Assembly (NCBI GenBank): GCA_020283715.1
Contig: JAIQCW010000333.1
Span: forward strand, 1-62,345
Origin: Cytauxzoon felis
Lineage: Eukaryota > Apicomplexa > Aconoidasida > Piroplasmida > Theileriidae
DNA: 62,345 nucleotides
Direction: 5' to 3'
Numbering within the stretch: the first letter of the stretch is position 1; each line of letters opens with the position of its first letter. The notes beneath the pieces were generated by a model that searched no databases, was not told where the DNA came from, and saw nothing but the letters and a program-made list of their open reading frames with translations. Both the position numbers and the translations under genes were made by a program. Below are positions 48,701-57,900 of this stretch, piece by piece.

Positions 48701-51301
48701 CAACCATCAGGCATGTGAAGATGGGAATTAATCCAAGGATAGAGAATATTATGCCGATGAATACATGTGTATAAGGGGATTCCACATTCCATATGATGAG
48801 CAAACAGAGGATTATACTTGAAAATGATATACCCGCTATAACGGTTGAAGTTATAACAGGAGGTTTCATTTCAGGATCCGTCCATGGTTTACCAGCTGGG
48901 TTAAAAAAGCTATTAAAGTTCCCTACAAGTTTGGATAGTTTCTCGGCTAATGCAACCTTTCTATGATATTTATCAGCGCCTGCAGGAACTTCCTTGTAGT
49001 CTGTACCTTTTTGAAGTTGAGTAGTTCCATCAGGTTTTTTATGATTCCTAATTTCTGGAGTGGTAGGATTATCTTTATGTACAGTATTATCAGATGGGTT
49101 ATGTGTTCCCCAAGTGTATGATTTGGGTGTTGGTTCCCATTGCGTATTATTAGCAGCATCAAATAAATCATGCAATGCCCATCCTTCATATTTCGGTTTC
49201 AATATATTCCAACATTGGTCGACAGTCCAGAATTTATTCTGTCAAGCAGCCACAAAATTCGACCTAACTATATGATCGGCATTAATATCAAATGTATGTC
49301 CTGTAGTAGCCCATTGTAAGTCATTGATTTGAGTTTCATTAAGTTTAGTACCACTTTCGGCAGACCAATTAGTTTTCAACTTGATGGTAGAATTTTTAAG
49401 ATGATACCTTTCATTCTGATTGGCGATTAAAACTCCAGAGAATATTGCAATGATGGAAGTGATGGCTAAGGAAATTCCAAAATTCCTAATTTCACTTGAA
49501 AGCTCTAAATCTCCGAGCCCTAGACTTACAGTTAGAGGTATCCCATAGTTGACACTCAATATAAGGAAGAAACCAAATATACCTAAAGCTACACCACCGC
49601 CAATTATAACGGCTTGAGCTTCATTTCCATCCCAAAGATTTGTAAATTGCTCAAGTTTCTTGGCAACACCATCAGTTCCATTAAGTTTCCCTGCAATCAT
49701 TCCAGCTATAGTGAAATCAATTTTCTTCTTGGCATCAAGAGCTGTTTGATTAGCTTTAGTAACAGCTGGATTAGCACCAGTTTTAGCAGTAATATTTTGA
49801 TTACTGGTATTCAATAATTCATTGACAGCAATTTTATTTGCAGATTTAATTTCATCCTCCATCGTCATAATTACCTCAGCCTCCATTTTCACCTCAATTT
49901 TCCATTTAAAAACATACCATGTTGGCGGTGTTGTGTTTTGCATGAGTAATTCCTTCAAGTGTTGTGTATCTCTAGCAACAGAATATGTTCCACCCGTATC
50001 ATTACAAATGTGCTGTAAAGGATTTCATAATTTCAACTCCCATATTAATTCAACAAACTTTTAAAATATACATCTCTGGCGATAATGAAATTGCAGTTAC
50101 AGTAATGTGATGCAATTTTAAACTCTCTAGAGTACCCAAAATATTCCTAACATAGTCATTCAATAATACTACATACAACATACCCAGGATCCAACGTGTT
50201 ATTCGATCCAAATATTATCAATACCTCCCTTGTAGTATACGATGGCAACATCGATAATAAATTTATCGTCAACTATATAATATATATATCAAACATCTCA
50301 TCTTCCACTCGAGGTCCAATCCGCCTCTCTTCGTCTTGCAGACAGCTCTCTTCCCACTAGGCATGGTGGCCTCTTCCAATTACCTATCTCTAAAGAGTAG
50401 AGCCACTCCCGGAGATCGTGGCGAAGGTGGAGGTAAAAATGGAATGAGGATTGTAGTGGACCTCAAGTGGAACCCGTAGCTGATCTCAGGGAAGCGGAGG
50501 GGGAAGTAAATAGAGAAGGCCACCATGCCTAGTGGAAAGAAGAGTAGGACTGTAACCTCAGGTGGAACGGCGAGTGGAAGACTGGAGAGATAGTGATTGG
50601 ACCTCGTATTGATGTTAAATAGTGTTAAAGACTAACATCGAGACCATTTTGTAGAGATGCGGTTCCTTCAGCGCCATCTTTGACGGTATTTGCGAGTAAT
50701 TTTATTTGTTCTTCGGGGTTAGTTCCTAATTGTGTAATGAGGTTAGCTGATTTATTTCTGAGAGTGATTAATGCAAGTTGTGTTATTGGGCATTGATGAA
50801 ATAAATCATTGATGAACTCCTAATGGGGTAAAATAAAATGTCTAAATTTTTATGATACCTTAACAGCACCATAAGCGCAATATAAACGGTCAGGTTTGAA
50901 ATCTAATTCTCTCATATGATCACTCATATCAAATATAATGACAATATTCCTATAATTTTGATATTAATATTTACATTAAAAGTCTCATACCTTATTATAC
51001 CCCTCTTTGATATTATACCATTCGTTTCAGTAATCGTTGACTTTAAATCCAAATCATCCGTCATTAATTTGCGATTCTTTGGCGTTATAAACTGCAATAC
51101 ACCATCCTTATCTACCAATAATTCCCATGATTTATCAACATCTATAATTAATCAGTATATTATAAATACAAACACACCCTTCTCCCAAGCGTATTGAGCA
51201 TATGCTTCTTCTTCATGTTCCTCCGTTATATCAGCCGTCTGCTCAAGCTCTGATATCAACTCCTCCACAAGAAGTGATTTCTTATCCTCACTAGACATCA
51301 T
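39738..51301 (-). CDS. SSL1: TFIIH subunit p44/SSL1, split by a 9.7-kb intron
   Basis: Core TFIIH subunit for transcription initiation and nucleotide excision repair; p44 stimulates the XPD helicase. Exons: 51301-51178, 51141-50991, 50949-50859, 50819-50637, 50272-50184, 50146-50059, 50012-49918, 40262-40103, 40061-39981, 39941-39893, 39841-39738, summing to 404 residues, the usual size. Marks: vWA domain IIRNIVIIFDMSDHMRELDF and KPDRL, TTREVLIIFGSNNTLDPGN, CNDTGGTYSVARDTQHLKEL, then TPPTW joined to KSWMESILMKVGFP, zinc fingers CTCHSTLTHKAYICPQCNGK, CCGLFLASPPAISRAFHHLI and YTCPDCKNNFCNYCN. The phases close across the large intron (TG + G = W). Separating the two ends into two genes would break a single conserved protein. 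Confidence 0.93.
40315..40535. repeat. Repeat inside a 55-bp inverted duplication
   Basis: The arms at about 40322-40375 and 40473-40527 are imperfect inverted copies (both carry CCATTGCATCCACTAC in opposite senses). They enclose about 97 bp of repeat (VGPAVSSSIYLSLKSRATPG). Lies between the SSL1 acceptor and the last array unit. Confidence 0.75.
40581..41535 (-). pseudogene. Array unit 11, degenerate
   Basis: Last unit of the array. Family landmarks survive but in different frames: CLNILHPKYQDG, then GWAIKGIIGASNNQT, then YRVPAGAIPVSAGVDLFNRW, then the main block from ISAGMAGCSFLGIFVSM to FLDIDFDPG and FGPNRRWY. The C-terminal motif equivalent to DHIYWHSTW lies in yet another frame and is cut by TGA. 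At least three frame changes make it a likely pseudogene, or else several tiny introns are unrecognised. Confidence 0.6.
41543..42391 (-). CDS. Array unit 10, multi-span family
   Basis: Starts functionally at MILKILDPTYFGFKIQG, reached by a possible 29-nt intron from unit 9. Contains IPASHKRVSLLEDTSDRW, several membrane segments (VILTPLKISAVMASLSSVGI, IIYVLIGTLFSIFTVTSILC), LRANDHDKRQLKL and a Thr/Asn-rich loop. It ends before the usual GPNRRW...WH motif, so the C-terminus is shortened. Confidence 0.65.
   Translation of the reverse strand: MVASYVGIHHSICTYQMILKILDPTYFGFKIQGDLVSANNRDTHNLKKLNSGSGPTEYTYSSNTTRAGSPGNYGIPASHKRVSLLEDTSDRWGAVGFHISTKVKEKLGDAKDKITDSTDVILTPLKISAVMASLSSVGIFTGLLMGCFIESSIIYVLIGTLFSIFTVTSILCDVLRANDHDKRQLKLMTFRNITFQYKGERLKLHPNTDTNNSNITPGGAGEQTQAASNLSTDRNHFYIEDDINKPKVEVSSWTGIDAHTEDIVKADIIYFNDYLRHHFIEL
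42340..43296 (-). CDS. Array unit 9, multi-span family
   Basis: A complete unit. Opens IIWTIDQCLNILHPFYPEWA and AANN, then an extramembrane Thr-rich part and membrane segments (VPVIILSVVGGILGLLFIIG; AFIIIGISISVLASTSMLSA), ANGHDKMKLK, a variable loop, and the terminal IALLDIEYKSG, IGPNREW and WWHLTWVFI. Closest in sequence to unit 7. Its first 58 nt overlap unit 8 in another frame. Confidence 0.75.
   Translation of the reverse strand: MALYTCSLCSIIWTIDQCLNILHPFYPEWAMQGILDAANNKNIQAPTTGNKNYTWNDQPGSSTNTNTNDVTHEQDKGHRKVAKYVKIAQELTSGANSVETKLGEVWTTLSKNLTILWEDEPFNVPVIILSVVGGILGLLFIIGLIITMLINENRAFIIIGISISVLASTSMLSALLPANGHDKMKLKQIENITETSITYEYYNFTEIFNSYTDGNKNTNATNDGSTGNKKIDAGNVTTGNHFQTSGGNAPKIRVTNTTAIINNSSQVAEELAEDNIIALLDIEYKSGQGAIGPNREWKNDHKWWHLTWVFIIPSVHIR
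43239..44255 (-). CDS. Array unit 8, multi-span family
   Basis: Opens ILWTIDQCWNILDPNYENFQ and AANH. It has more membrane segments than its neighbours, including LVCIVGIGVLMIIFTIVLMF and LFLFAFIVSTSALTFGGIAI. Ends IALLDVANANGPGG and YWHCTHVAFV. The TFGGIAISS motif is shared with units 3 and 5. Its start overlaps unit 7 by 97 nt in another frame. Confidence 0.75.
   Translation of the reverse strand: MVASYLCVHHSILWTIDQCWNILDPNYENFQIKAMLLAANHKTVTKDTDAYHQNIFNDSGLTTDDITVVVNAIQAFNREFNPDNIQKNKLPTAADDIKIENITIGASVSGTFFGIFLIISISFFIYMRVFFDFSDPDYAKPKTFAIISGIYTASFIFTPVLIANQIEKPVLNKISNQHNGSGAAKAPSTKTKAKIDFSRLVCIVGIGVLMIIFTIVLMFSYLLFLRYNESLAAPLFLFAFIVSTSALTFGGIAISSAAAAMHMFNELTGSQGATAANDTLNKAKYSSCVLLLIALLDVANANGPGGITGTTNWNNGDRRYWHCTHVAFVPSYGLSINV
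44159..45184 (-). CDS. Array unit 7, multi-span family
   Basis: Opens CSILWTIDQCWNILKPDYKS and GGLLAAANNQN, with the same membrane layout as unit 9 (NPFNVPVIILTVVGGVLIFL; RAFIIIGISFSVLTTISILA). Ends IALLDIDYTGNGAFGPNGRW and WWHLICVF. The N-terminal 15 or so residues before CSILW are the out-of-frame shadow of unit 6. Confidence 0.75.
   Translation of the reverse strand: MLMDQVELLKMIIGVLVNIGTVQFSLCSILWTIDQCWNILKPDYKSWEIGGLLAAANNQNIDYTGKKYTWGTGDDPTTGNPTTVEASKDADDRRGAIADKLNDKTNGVGGKLRDVWTTTLSRDWKKFWSTNPFNVPVIILTVVGGVLIFLLIIGLITTILINENRAFIIIGISFSVLTTISILAGILSSNGWNKVKLNEATIAYKYTGITAHNTKLKTETNWSTAQTATEVDDSTLGTGNDIHLKTATTTTAPRVEIKAGAGSGTDLKEEEIAELNIIALLDIDYTGNGAFGPNGRWYLENNEKRKDDHEWWHLICVFIILYYGPLINVGIYWIQIMRTFK
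45105..45975 (-). pseudogene. Array unit 6, one apparent frameshift
   Basis: Reads openly from HSILWTIDQCWNILHPTYFG and LLAANNENTT, through RWDVVAKRMTKDVKDELDNC and membrane segments (IILSLVLISVMTGTSFIYML), to NLTEANTT. There a one-base change separates it from its expected ending LDIIPSANGPGG and KYWHCT. The unit is otherwise intact. This may be decay, a tiny intron or a sequencing slip. Confidence 0.6.
45960..46918 (-). pseudogene. Array unit 5, frame-disrupted
   Basis: Three family blocks in different frames: FLWTDNELLQIMCPNYAVWQ with AANQ, then (from about 46560) FGIAISSTIAVFVLYDNGRT to DWSPIGMLAFSIGFVYAIHP, then GPGAKWVEDNGVKRQYYHFV. Shares DWSPI.ML and GPG..W with the PMS1-nested gene, which ties the two sites to one family. 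Confidence 0.6.
46868..47770 (-). CDS. Array unit 4, multi-span family
   Basis: Opens SQCWNIMQPTYFGFNIEG and LLAANHDTN. Then FSLVAAYLTDKV, membrane segments (YIIPIVFGLLMLLSVIGIST; IIIIPLSLTLSYFTYLCIFS), LVNNHQDKIKLR, a charged loop, and the ending TSFLDIDYHPGK, YGPNRRWYHHPPG and YWHSTWVLI. A possible 22-nt intron (GTAGC...CACAG) would join it in frame to unit 3. Confidence 0.72.
47771..48297 (-). pseudogene. Array unit 3, 5'-truncated and frame-disrupted
   Basis: Begins abruptly at the repeat with IAFGGIAISSAIAGIYMHDK, the middle of a normal unit. It continues with membrane segments (SWILLASLFVIFDVVFVSSA) to DWSPILMF. After a frame change it ends LALLDIHWDEKKPIIGPTGR and LWHYTY. The repeat seems to have replaced its N-terminal half. 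Confidence 0.6.
48298..48388 (-). repeat. Repeat between array units 2 and 3
   Basis: The only first-repeat copy inside the array (CCCGCAGCTGATCTCAGGGA, GTCTGCAGGACGACC, ACGGCGAGTGG on the minus strand). Both neighbours are truncated at it: unit 2 loses its C-terminus and unit 3 its N-terminus. Fits a deletion or insertion mediated by the repeat. Confidence 0.85.
48389..49250 (-). CDS. Array unit 2, 3'-truncated by repeat
   Basis: Opens NKFWTVDQCWNILKPKYEGW and FDAANN. Has RKVALAEKLSKLVGNF, membrane segments (PPVITSTVIAGISFSSIILC; HVFIGIIFSILGLIPIFTCL), MVGNNNDKTTLK and a long loop. It breaks off at NTIVSFYY, where repeat sequence takes over in frame, before the expected LLDI...GP..RW ending. 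Confidence 0.7.
49242..49886 (-). CDS. Array unit 1, multi-span family, beside the SSL1 splice donor
   Basis: The first unit of the array. The first own Met (49886) lies 31 nt inside the SSL1 intron. It lacks the WTIDQCWNIL opening but has IAVNELLNTSNQN, the likely counterpart of LLAANNQN. Membrane segments include AQAVIIGGGVALGIFGFFLI and NFGISLAITSIIAIFSGVLI, then ANQNERYHLK. It stops early (NFVAA), and 15 nt later unit 2 opens. Confidence 0.68.
   Translation of the reverse strand: MEAEVIMTMEDEIKSANKIAVNELLNTSNQNITAKTGANPAVTKANQTALDAKKKIDFTIAGMIAGKLNGTDGVAKKLEQFTNLWDGNEAQAVIIGGGVALGIFGFFLILSVNYGIPLTVSLGLGDLELSSEIRNFGISLAITSIIAIFSGVLIANQNERYHLKNSTIKLKTNWSAESGTKLNETQINDLQWATTGHTFDINADHIVRSNFVAA
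50305..50615 (+). repeat. Repeat block in SSL1 intron 4, opposite to the gene
   Basis: Plus-sense modules ([34 protein letters not shown]), antisense to SSL1. They make this 364-nt intron about ten times longer than its neighbours. Confidence 0.9.
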
Positions 51302-51937
51302 AACATACACTATCAAACACTAAGGAGTTTAATACTGATATCTACCTGAAGTCCAATCACGATTTTTCGTCCTCTATCCAACTCGACGTTCCACCTGAGG
51401 TCCTGCCGTCAGCTTCTCTATTTACCTCTCCCTTCGCTTCCCTGAGATCAGCTGCGGGTGATTGTTGCGATTTGAATGTTAATTCGGGTGCAGTATTCCA
51501 CCAAATTCCAGTGAATATCACTGAATTATACGTGCTTTAATTAGATAACCCATAAGGCTTTCGTTATTATGGACATTTATGGGCTTAAATTCACAGTTTA
51601 TATTTATTGAGGCTGTTGCGATTAGTAAAATAGTTAGACGTATATATCAATGGAATCAGTCTCTTCAGATGAAAGAAGATAGAATATGATTCTAAAAGTA
51701 TATTTAAGTACTTGGACTTCCAGGAATCATCAGATTATACTTTAGACTACACACCTTGTAGACCCCATGAGTCGATGAAATGTATAGTAAATTTTACTTA
51801 GTATAATCATGAAATGAATCCAATATTGACGGTTAATTTATTGTTAATTTAAATATATTTATGGGAACTTAAAATTTGGATAATTTATTGGTGTAGAGAT
51901 TGTGTTATCATCCCGATTGTCTTGGTGTAATATAAAC
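51302..51937. promoter_or_regulatory. Divergent gap SSL1 / clathrin with one repeat
   Basis: 636 bp between divergent starts. A repeat block lies at 51350-51465 (minus-sense AADLREAKGEVNREA type). The remainder (51470-51937) is AT-rich with no recognised motif. Both promoters must lie here. Confidence 0.5.
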
Positions 51938-54900
51938 ATGTCTAGAAATCCTATAAAATTTTCGAATATTTTAGACGTACGTTTTATTTAAGTAAATAAA
52001 TTTTATATTTTAGTTGAGGTCTTTCAAGTTTTCTGAAAGTAGCTTCAAATTCGAATCATTGACCATAGAAGGTGGACGATTTGTATGTATAAGAGAGGGT
52101 GAGGGTTCGGATTTGAATGTTGCTATAATAGATATGCTGAATGATAATAATGTGATACGTAAGCCTATAAAGGCGGAATCGGCTATAATGAATCCTAATG
52201 AAGTTATTATAGCATTGAAAGCTAAGATGAATATGGGTTACGTTATACAAGTTTATCATTTGGAAACTAAAGAGAAGTTGGGTACACATCAATTAGATGG
52301 TAATGTAGTATATTGGCGATGGATATCTAAAGATGAATTAGCATTTGTAACGGATACGAGTATATATCATTGGGTTGTTGGTAAGAGTGATCCCAAATTA
52401 ATGTTCGAAAGATCAGGTAAAATTGCTGATCAATCTACAAAATTAGTTGGATATTCATGTGATAAAGATCGTAAATGGTGTTTGATCTATGGTATTTATT
52501 CTAATGATCAAGGTGCTACCATAGATGGTGTTATACAATTATACTCTACAGAACGTAAACAACAACAACTATTTGAAGGATATTCTGGTACTTTTGGTGA
52601 ATTACGTATCAATTCTGAATCAACACAAAAAACACGTTTACTCATATTCTGTGAAAATAAACCCGGAACCGGAAGAACAAAATTACATATTATGGATATC
52701 TATACACAAAAAGATGATAATAACCCACCACTCAAAGTCTCTGCCGATGTTGAAAAATCAATCGGTATCACCAATGACTTCCCCATCTCTATCCATCTAC
52801 TAAACTCAATCGGTATCGTCACCATACTCACCAAAAATGGATTCGCACACTTCCACCATGTCGCCACCGCCAAACATCTCTTCACGTACGTTATATTCAC
52901 TTTATAACTCCTACACTCATATCCACTTGAGGTCCTGCCGTCAGCTCTTCCTTTTACTTCCCCCTTCGCTTCCCTGAGATCAGCTACGGGTTGTCCACTC
53001 GAGGTCTCCACTTGAGGTCATATTCACTAATATCAATACGTCATTTTCACCTCCAAAATTTGAAGGAAATCCTGAATTTCTGGGGAAACTAATGAAGATA
53101 TCTCAATGACTATTCGATGGAATTCTAACCTCAATACTTCATTAAAAAGGAATTTGATGATTGTATTGAATTTACTCCTCCTCACTTCTTTCCTATCTAT
53201 ATTCATTGAGTAATCTTCTCAAACATGGATTCCATCACATTAGACGTATCTCGTCGAGATTAGGAATTACTTCGAGTGGAACCCGTAGCTGATCTCAGGG
53301 AAGCGGAGGGGGAAATAAATAGAGGAGCTGTCTGCAAGACGAAGGAAAGGTGGAATCTATCTTCAGGTGGATTGGACTTCGGGTGGATATAACATTTCAT
53401 TTATAATGTTTTATATAATTTCATTTCTATAGGCAACGAGTTAGTGAATCACCTGTATTTGCATCATGTGATAAGAGGTGTGGTGATGTTACGGTGGGAA
53501 TATTGGCTGTAAATAGATTAGGAAAGGTTATAGAGATTACTGTAGATGAGGATAATTTATTGGATTGTGTATATCATTTAGATGATGTTGCTGTTAATAT
53601 TGCTACATGTTATGGTTTGAAAGGTTCAGATGAATTATTATCAAGATCATTTGAATTATATTTCAATGAACGTAAATATAAACAAGCTGCTATTATCGCC
53701 GCTACCTGTAAATCTAATGAATTACGTAATACACAAACTATTGAACGATTCAAAAATGCAACACAAATACCAGGTTTGTTATATGAAAAATTTTCTCTTG
53801 TACCATCTCCACCTGAGGTTACCTCTACCTCTTCTTCCCACTAGCCGTGGTGGCTTCCTTTATTTATTTCCCCTTCCAGCTCCCGTAGATCGCTTCCAGG
53901 TTCCACTTCCACTTGAGGTCCAATCACTACCTTCACCACGATCTCTGGGAGTGGCTATACTCTTTAGAGATAGGTAATTGGAAGAGCTGACGGCAGGATA
54001 GACCTCAGGGGAGGAGAGTGGAATGAAAGGTTGGATTGGACCTCAAGTGGGGTTCTGAATGCTCTTCTATATACTTTACTTTCTTCCTTGATAATAAATA
54101 TATAGGTCAGCCATCTCCTGCTTCTCAGTATTTTTCTGTATTATTGGAGCATGGGAGGTTGAATAAGTATGAATCGATAGAGTTGATAAAGCCGGTAGTA
54201 TTACAGGGTAGGAAGGAATTGATAAAGAAATGGATGGATGATGATAAATTAACAGAATCAGAAGAGTTGGCAGATTTAATATGTCAGGTAGATAAAAGTA
54301 TAGCATTTAAATTATATACAAAGATACCTAATCATATGAAATCATTATTATGTTTAATTGATGCTGGACAAGTAATGAAAGTTGTACCATATATTAAAAA
54401 AGTATCTGAAACATCTACTATAACATATAATATATCAACAACTGGTGATAAAATTGCTATAGTTGAAGGCATACCATCAATTAATATATTATTAGAAAAT
54501 GTACTCTTAAATCAACCAAAAGAATTAATTAAATTTATTAATGATCTACTCAATGGTATTAGAAATGGTGATGTACTCTGTGATATCACCAATGTTACAG
54601 AACTACTCATCAAACATAATAAACTACAAGAAATCACAACCATACTACTCGATTATCTCAAACCTAATCTATCACAACATCATAAACTACAAACCAGACT
54701 ACTCGAAATCAATCTACAAAATGTACGTTAATACATTCCAATCATCATTCAACCTGAAGTCCAATGACCATCGTTCGTTGTCTTGCAGACAGCTCTTCTA
54801 TTTACTTCCCCTTTCAGCTCCCGTAGATCGCTTCCAGGTTCCACCTAGGTCTAATTTCCACTAATTTCACTACCTTCATTTTTACCTTTAAAATTTGAAG

Positions 54901-57900
54901 GAATTTCATAATTTCTGGGGAAACTCATGGAGATAACTCAGTGAATATTAGATGAATTTCTGATGTTAATACTTCATTGAAGAGGAATTTGATGATTCTA
55001 TTGAGTTTAGTAATCCTCACTTTAATCCAATTTATATTCATTGAGTTATCTGGACAATCATGAATTGCATCACTTTATCCTTATCTCGCCGAGATTAGGT
55101 TTTATACCTCAAGCGGATTACCCGCAGCTGATCTCAGGGAAGCGAAGGGGGAAATAAATAGAGGAGGCCTCCACGGCAGTGGGAACGATAGGTTGGAGAT
55201 GAAGAGTTGGATTGTACATCGAGTAGAATATCTATTTCAAATTTTCATATATATATATATATAGGATCCAAAGGTTGCGATGACGATATTGGAGTTGGAT
55301 ATATTGAGTCATTATGATAGATTATATATAGGTCGTTTATGTGAGGATTGTGGTTTATATGATGTATGTATGGATAGTTATGATCAATTGGAAGATTTAA
55401 TTCGTATAATAGGTAAATGTAATGGTAATATATCGATTAATATATTGGAGAGGTTATTTAAGAGATTAACTAGTGATGATTGTTATAATTTATTGAATGA
55501 GATGTTTATATATAAATTTCCTGATGATATATTATTGAAGTTATCATTATTATATTGGAATAAGATTGGTATGATAAGATTATTGAAATTATATGATAAT
55601 ATGAATAATAATAGATTATTATATAATTATTTAAGATTATTATCTGTTATAAATAAATGTATTACATTAAATAATGGTGATGAATTAGATAAATTGATTA
55701 CATATAAATATATAGAAGTTTGTATAGAATTAGATGAATATAATGAGATAGATCGTATTATAAATGATTCAAATTATATAGATTTATTATCTATTAAAGA
55801 ATTATTTAGAAAATATAATATGAATGATCCAAAATTAATAATAAAATTATATAATAGAATAGGTAATATAGATGAGATGATAGATTATTTATATAAGAAT
55901 AATATGATAGAATATATAGAATTATATTCTAATATAATAGATAATAAATATATAATAAATATAATATGTAGATTATTAGATGTAGGTAATTTAAATAATA
56001 TTATAAATAAATTATTAAATGAATTAAATGATGAAAATATAATAAAAGAATTAATAAAATTAATAGAAGATAGACATCAATTAATAATATTAAAAGAATG
56101 GTTAGAATTAAAGGTAAAAAATGGTAATAAAGATATAAATATAAATACAGCATTAGCAAAAATATATATTACAATACAAGAAAATTATATAGAATATATA
56201 AATAATAATAAATATTATAATTATATAGAAATTGGTAAATATTGTGAATTAATAGATATACAATTATCATATTATATATATAATAAATATAATGATGATA
56301 TAAATATAAAATTATTATGTATTAATAATAAATTATTTAAACAATTGGTATTATATTCTATTAATAAATCATCATTATTATATTGGAATGAATTATTTAA
56401 TACAAAATATTTAAATGAATTAATTAATGAATTATTATTAATCATTGATGATGATTTTAATAATGATGAGAAGATTTTAAATTGTAATAATATATCTGTT
56501 GTGTTGAAATCATTAATGAATTTAAATTTAAATTGCCAATTGATTGTTATATTAGAGAAGTTGCTATTGTGTGAGGAGGGAGTTCCAACGAACGAAGTGA
56601 GGAAGGAAGTTCCAACCGAAGATCCGAGGGAAGTTCCGAGTGAAACGAGGAACGAAGAATTTTCGAGGAACGAGGAAATTTCTACAAAGGAGGAAATTTC
56701 TACAAAGGAAGAAAATTCGAACTTAGTGAGGAAGGAAGAATTTTCTACAATGACGAATTTTCCTACATCAGAGAATTTTCCTCCTACAACGAATTTTCCT
56801 CCCTCACATCAATCGAAGAATTTTCTTCCTCCTACGACGAAAATTCTTCCTTCATCGCTACGCTCTTCAGATCCTCGTTCCTCGGAACTTCCTTCCTCGG
56901 AAAGTCCGTACATGAACAATTCTTCGTTACAGAATTTACTATTAGCGACATGTGTTAAAGTGAATCCTAGTAAATTACAATATTATTTAAATAAATTAAA
57001 CAACTACAATATCAATCCATTAATTAAATTATGTAATGAATTAAATTTAGAATATTGTAAATATCAAATTTATCATTCTACTAATAATCACATCAATGCA
57101 TTAGAATCATTATTAAAAATTAATCTCAATCAAGCTAAAAATTATGTTAAAATAATCAATAAAAAAGAATTATGGTTCAGATTAGCACAAGAATTACTCA
57201 ATGATAATCAATTAAATAATGCAATCAATTCATACATCAATTCCAATATACTCATCGATCATCAACATGTCAAAAATAAATGCATACAATATAATCAACA
57301 GAAATTATTACTCAAATGGCTCAAACATGGTAGAAATATCAATCGAAAAATACTCAAATTCCAACAAAATAATAACAATCCACCTGAGGTCCAATCCACT
57401 CCACTTGAGGTTACAACCAGTGTTCCACTAGGCGTGGAGCCTTCTTCCAATTACCTCCCCGTAAACGGTAATGCCACTCCCAGAGATCGTGGCGAAGGTG
57501 GAGGTAGGGATGTAACCTCAAGTGGAGTACCCGTAGCTGATCTCAGGGAAGCGGAGGGGGAGGTAAATAGAGAAGCTGTCTGCAGGACGACCTCGGGTGG
57601 ATCGGCGAGTGGAAAGGATGGTAGTACTGGACCTCAGGTGGAACCCGAAAACGATCTACGGGAGTTTGAGGGGGAAGTAAATAAAGAAGCTGACGGCAGG
57701 ACGACCTCAGGTGGAGATGTAACATCGAGTGGAGAAGACATTCAATTAATAGAGGATGTAATGATTGATATGAGTGGATTGATGATGAATAGAGAATTGG
57801 ATATGGATTTATTGGTATGGTTGGCTAGATTTGGTGAATATGATGAGTATTGTATTATATTATATGAATTAGTATTGGAGGGATGTACAAGTAATGATTT

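Larger units (their letters stand above)
40263..49917 (-). other. 9655-bp SSL1 intron carrying a membrane-protein gene array
   Basis: Donor ATG|GTATGTTTT at 49917, acceptor CTATATAG|GAAGAG ending at 40263. Other introns in this gene are about 30-50 nt, except one of 364 nt that holds a repeat. The intron is filled by about eleven same-strand units of a multi-span family and one short repeat (48298-48388). It is open in frame from the SSL1 exon into the first unit, so intron retention would fuse SSL1 to that unit. Confidence 0.88.

Noticed and set aside
40581..49958. A viral or bacterial membrane operon inserted in the genome
   Set aside because: No phage, virus or bacterial signature, no ribosome-binding pattern. 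The units are related to each other and to nested genes elsewhere in the window.
39738..51301. Treating the zinc-finger end (39.7-40.3 kb) and the vWA end (49.9-51.3 kb) as two genes
   Set aside because: Neither half is complete alone. They join in phase and in the correct order to a full-length p44/SSL1.
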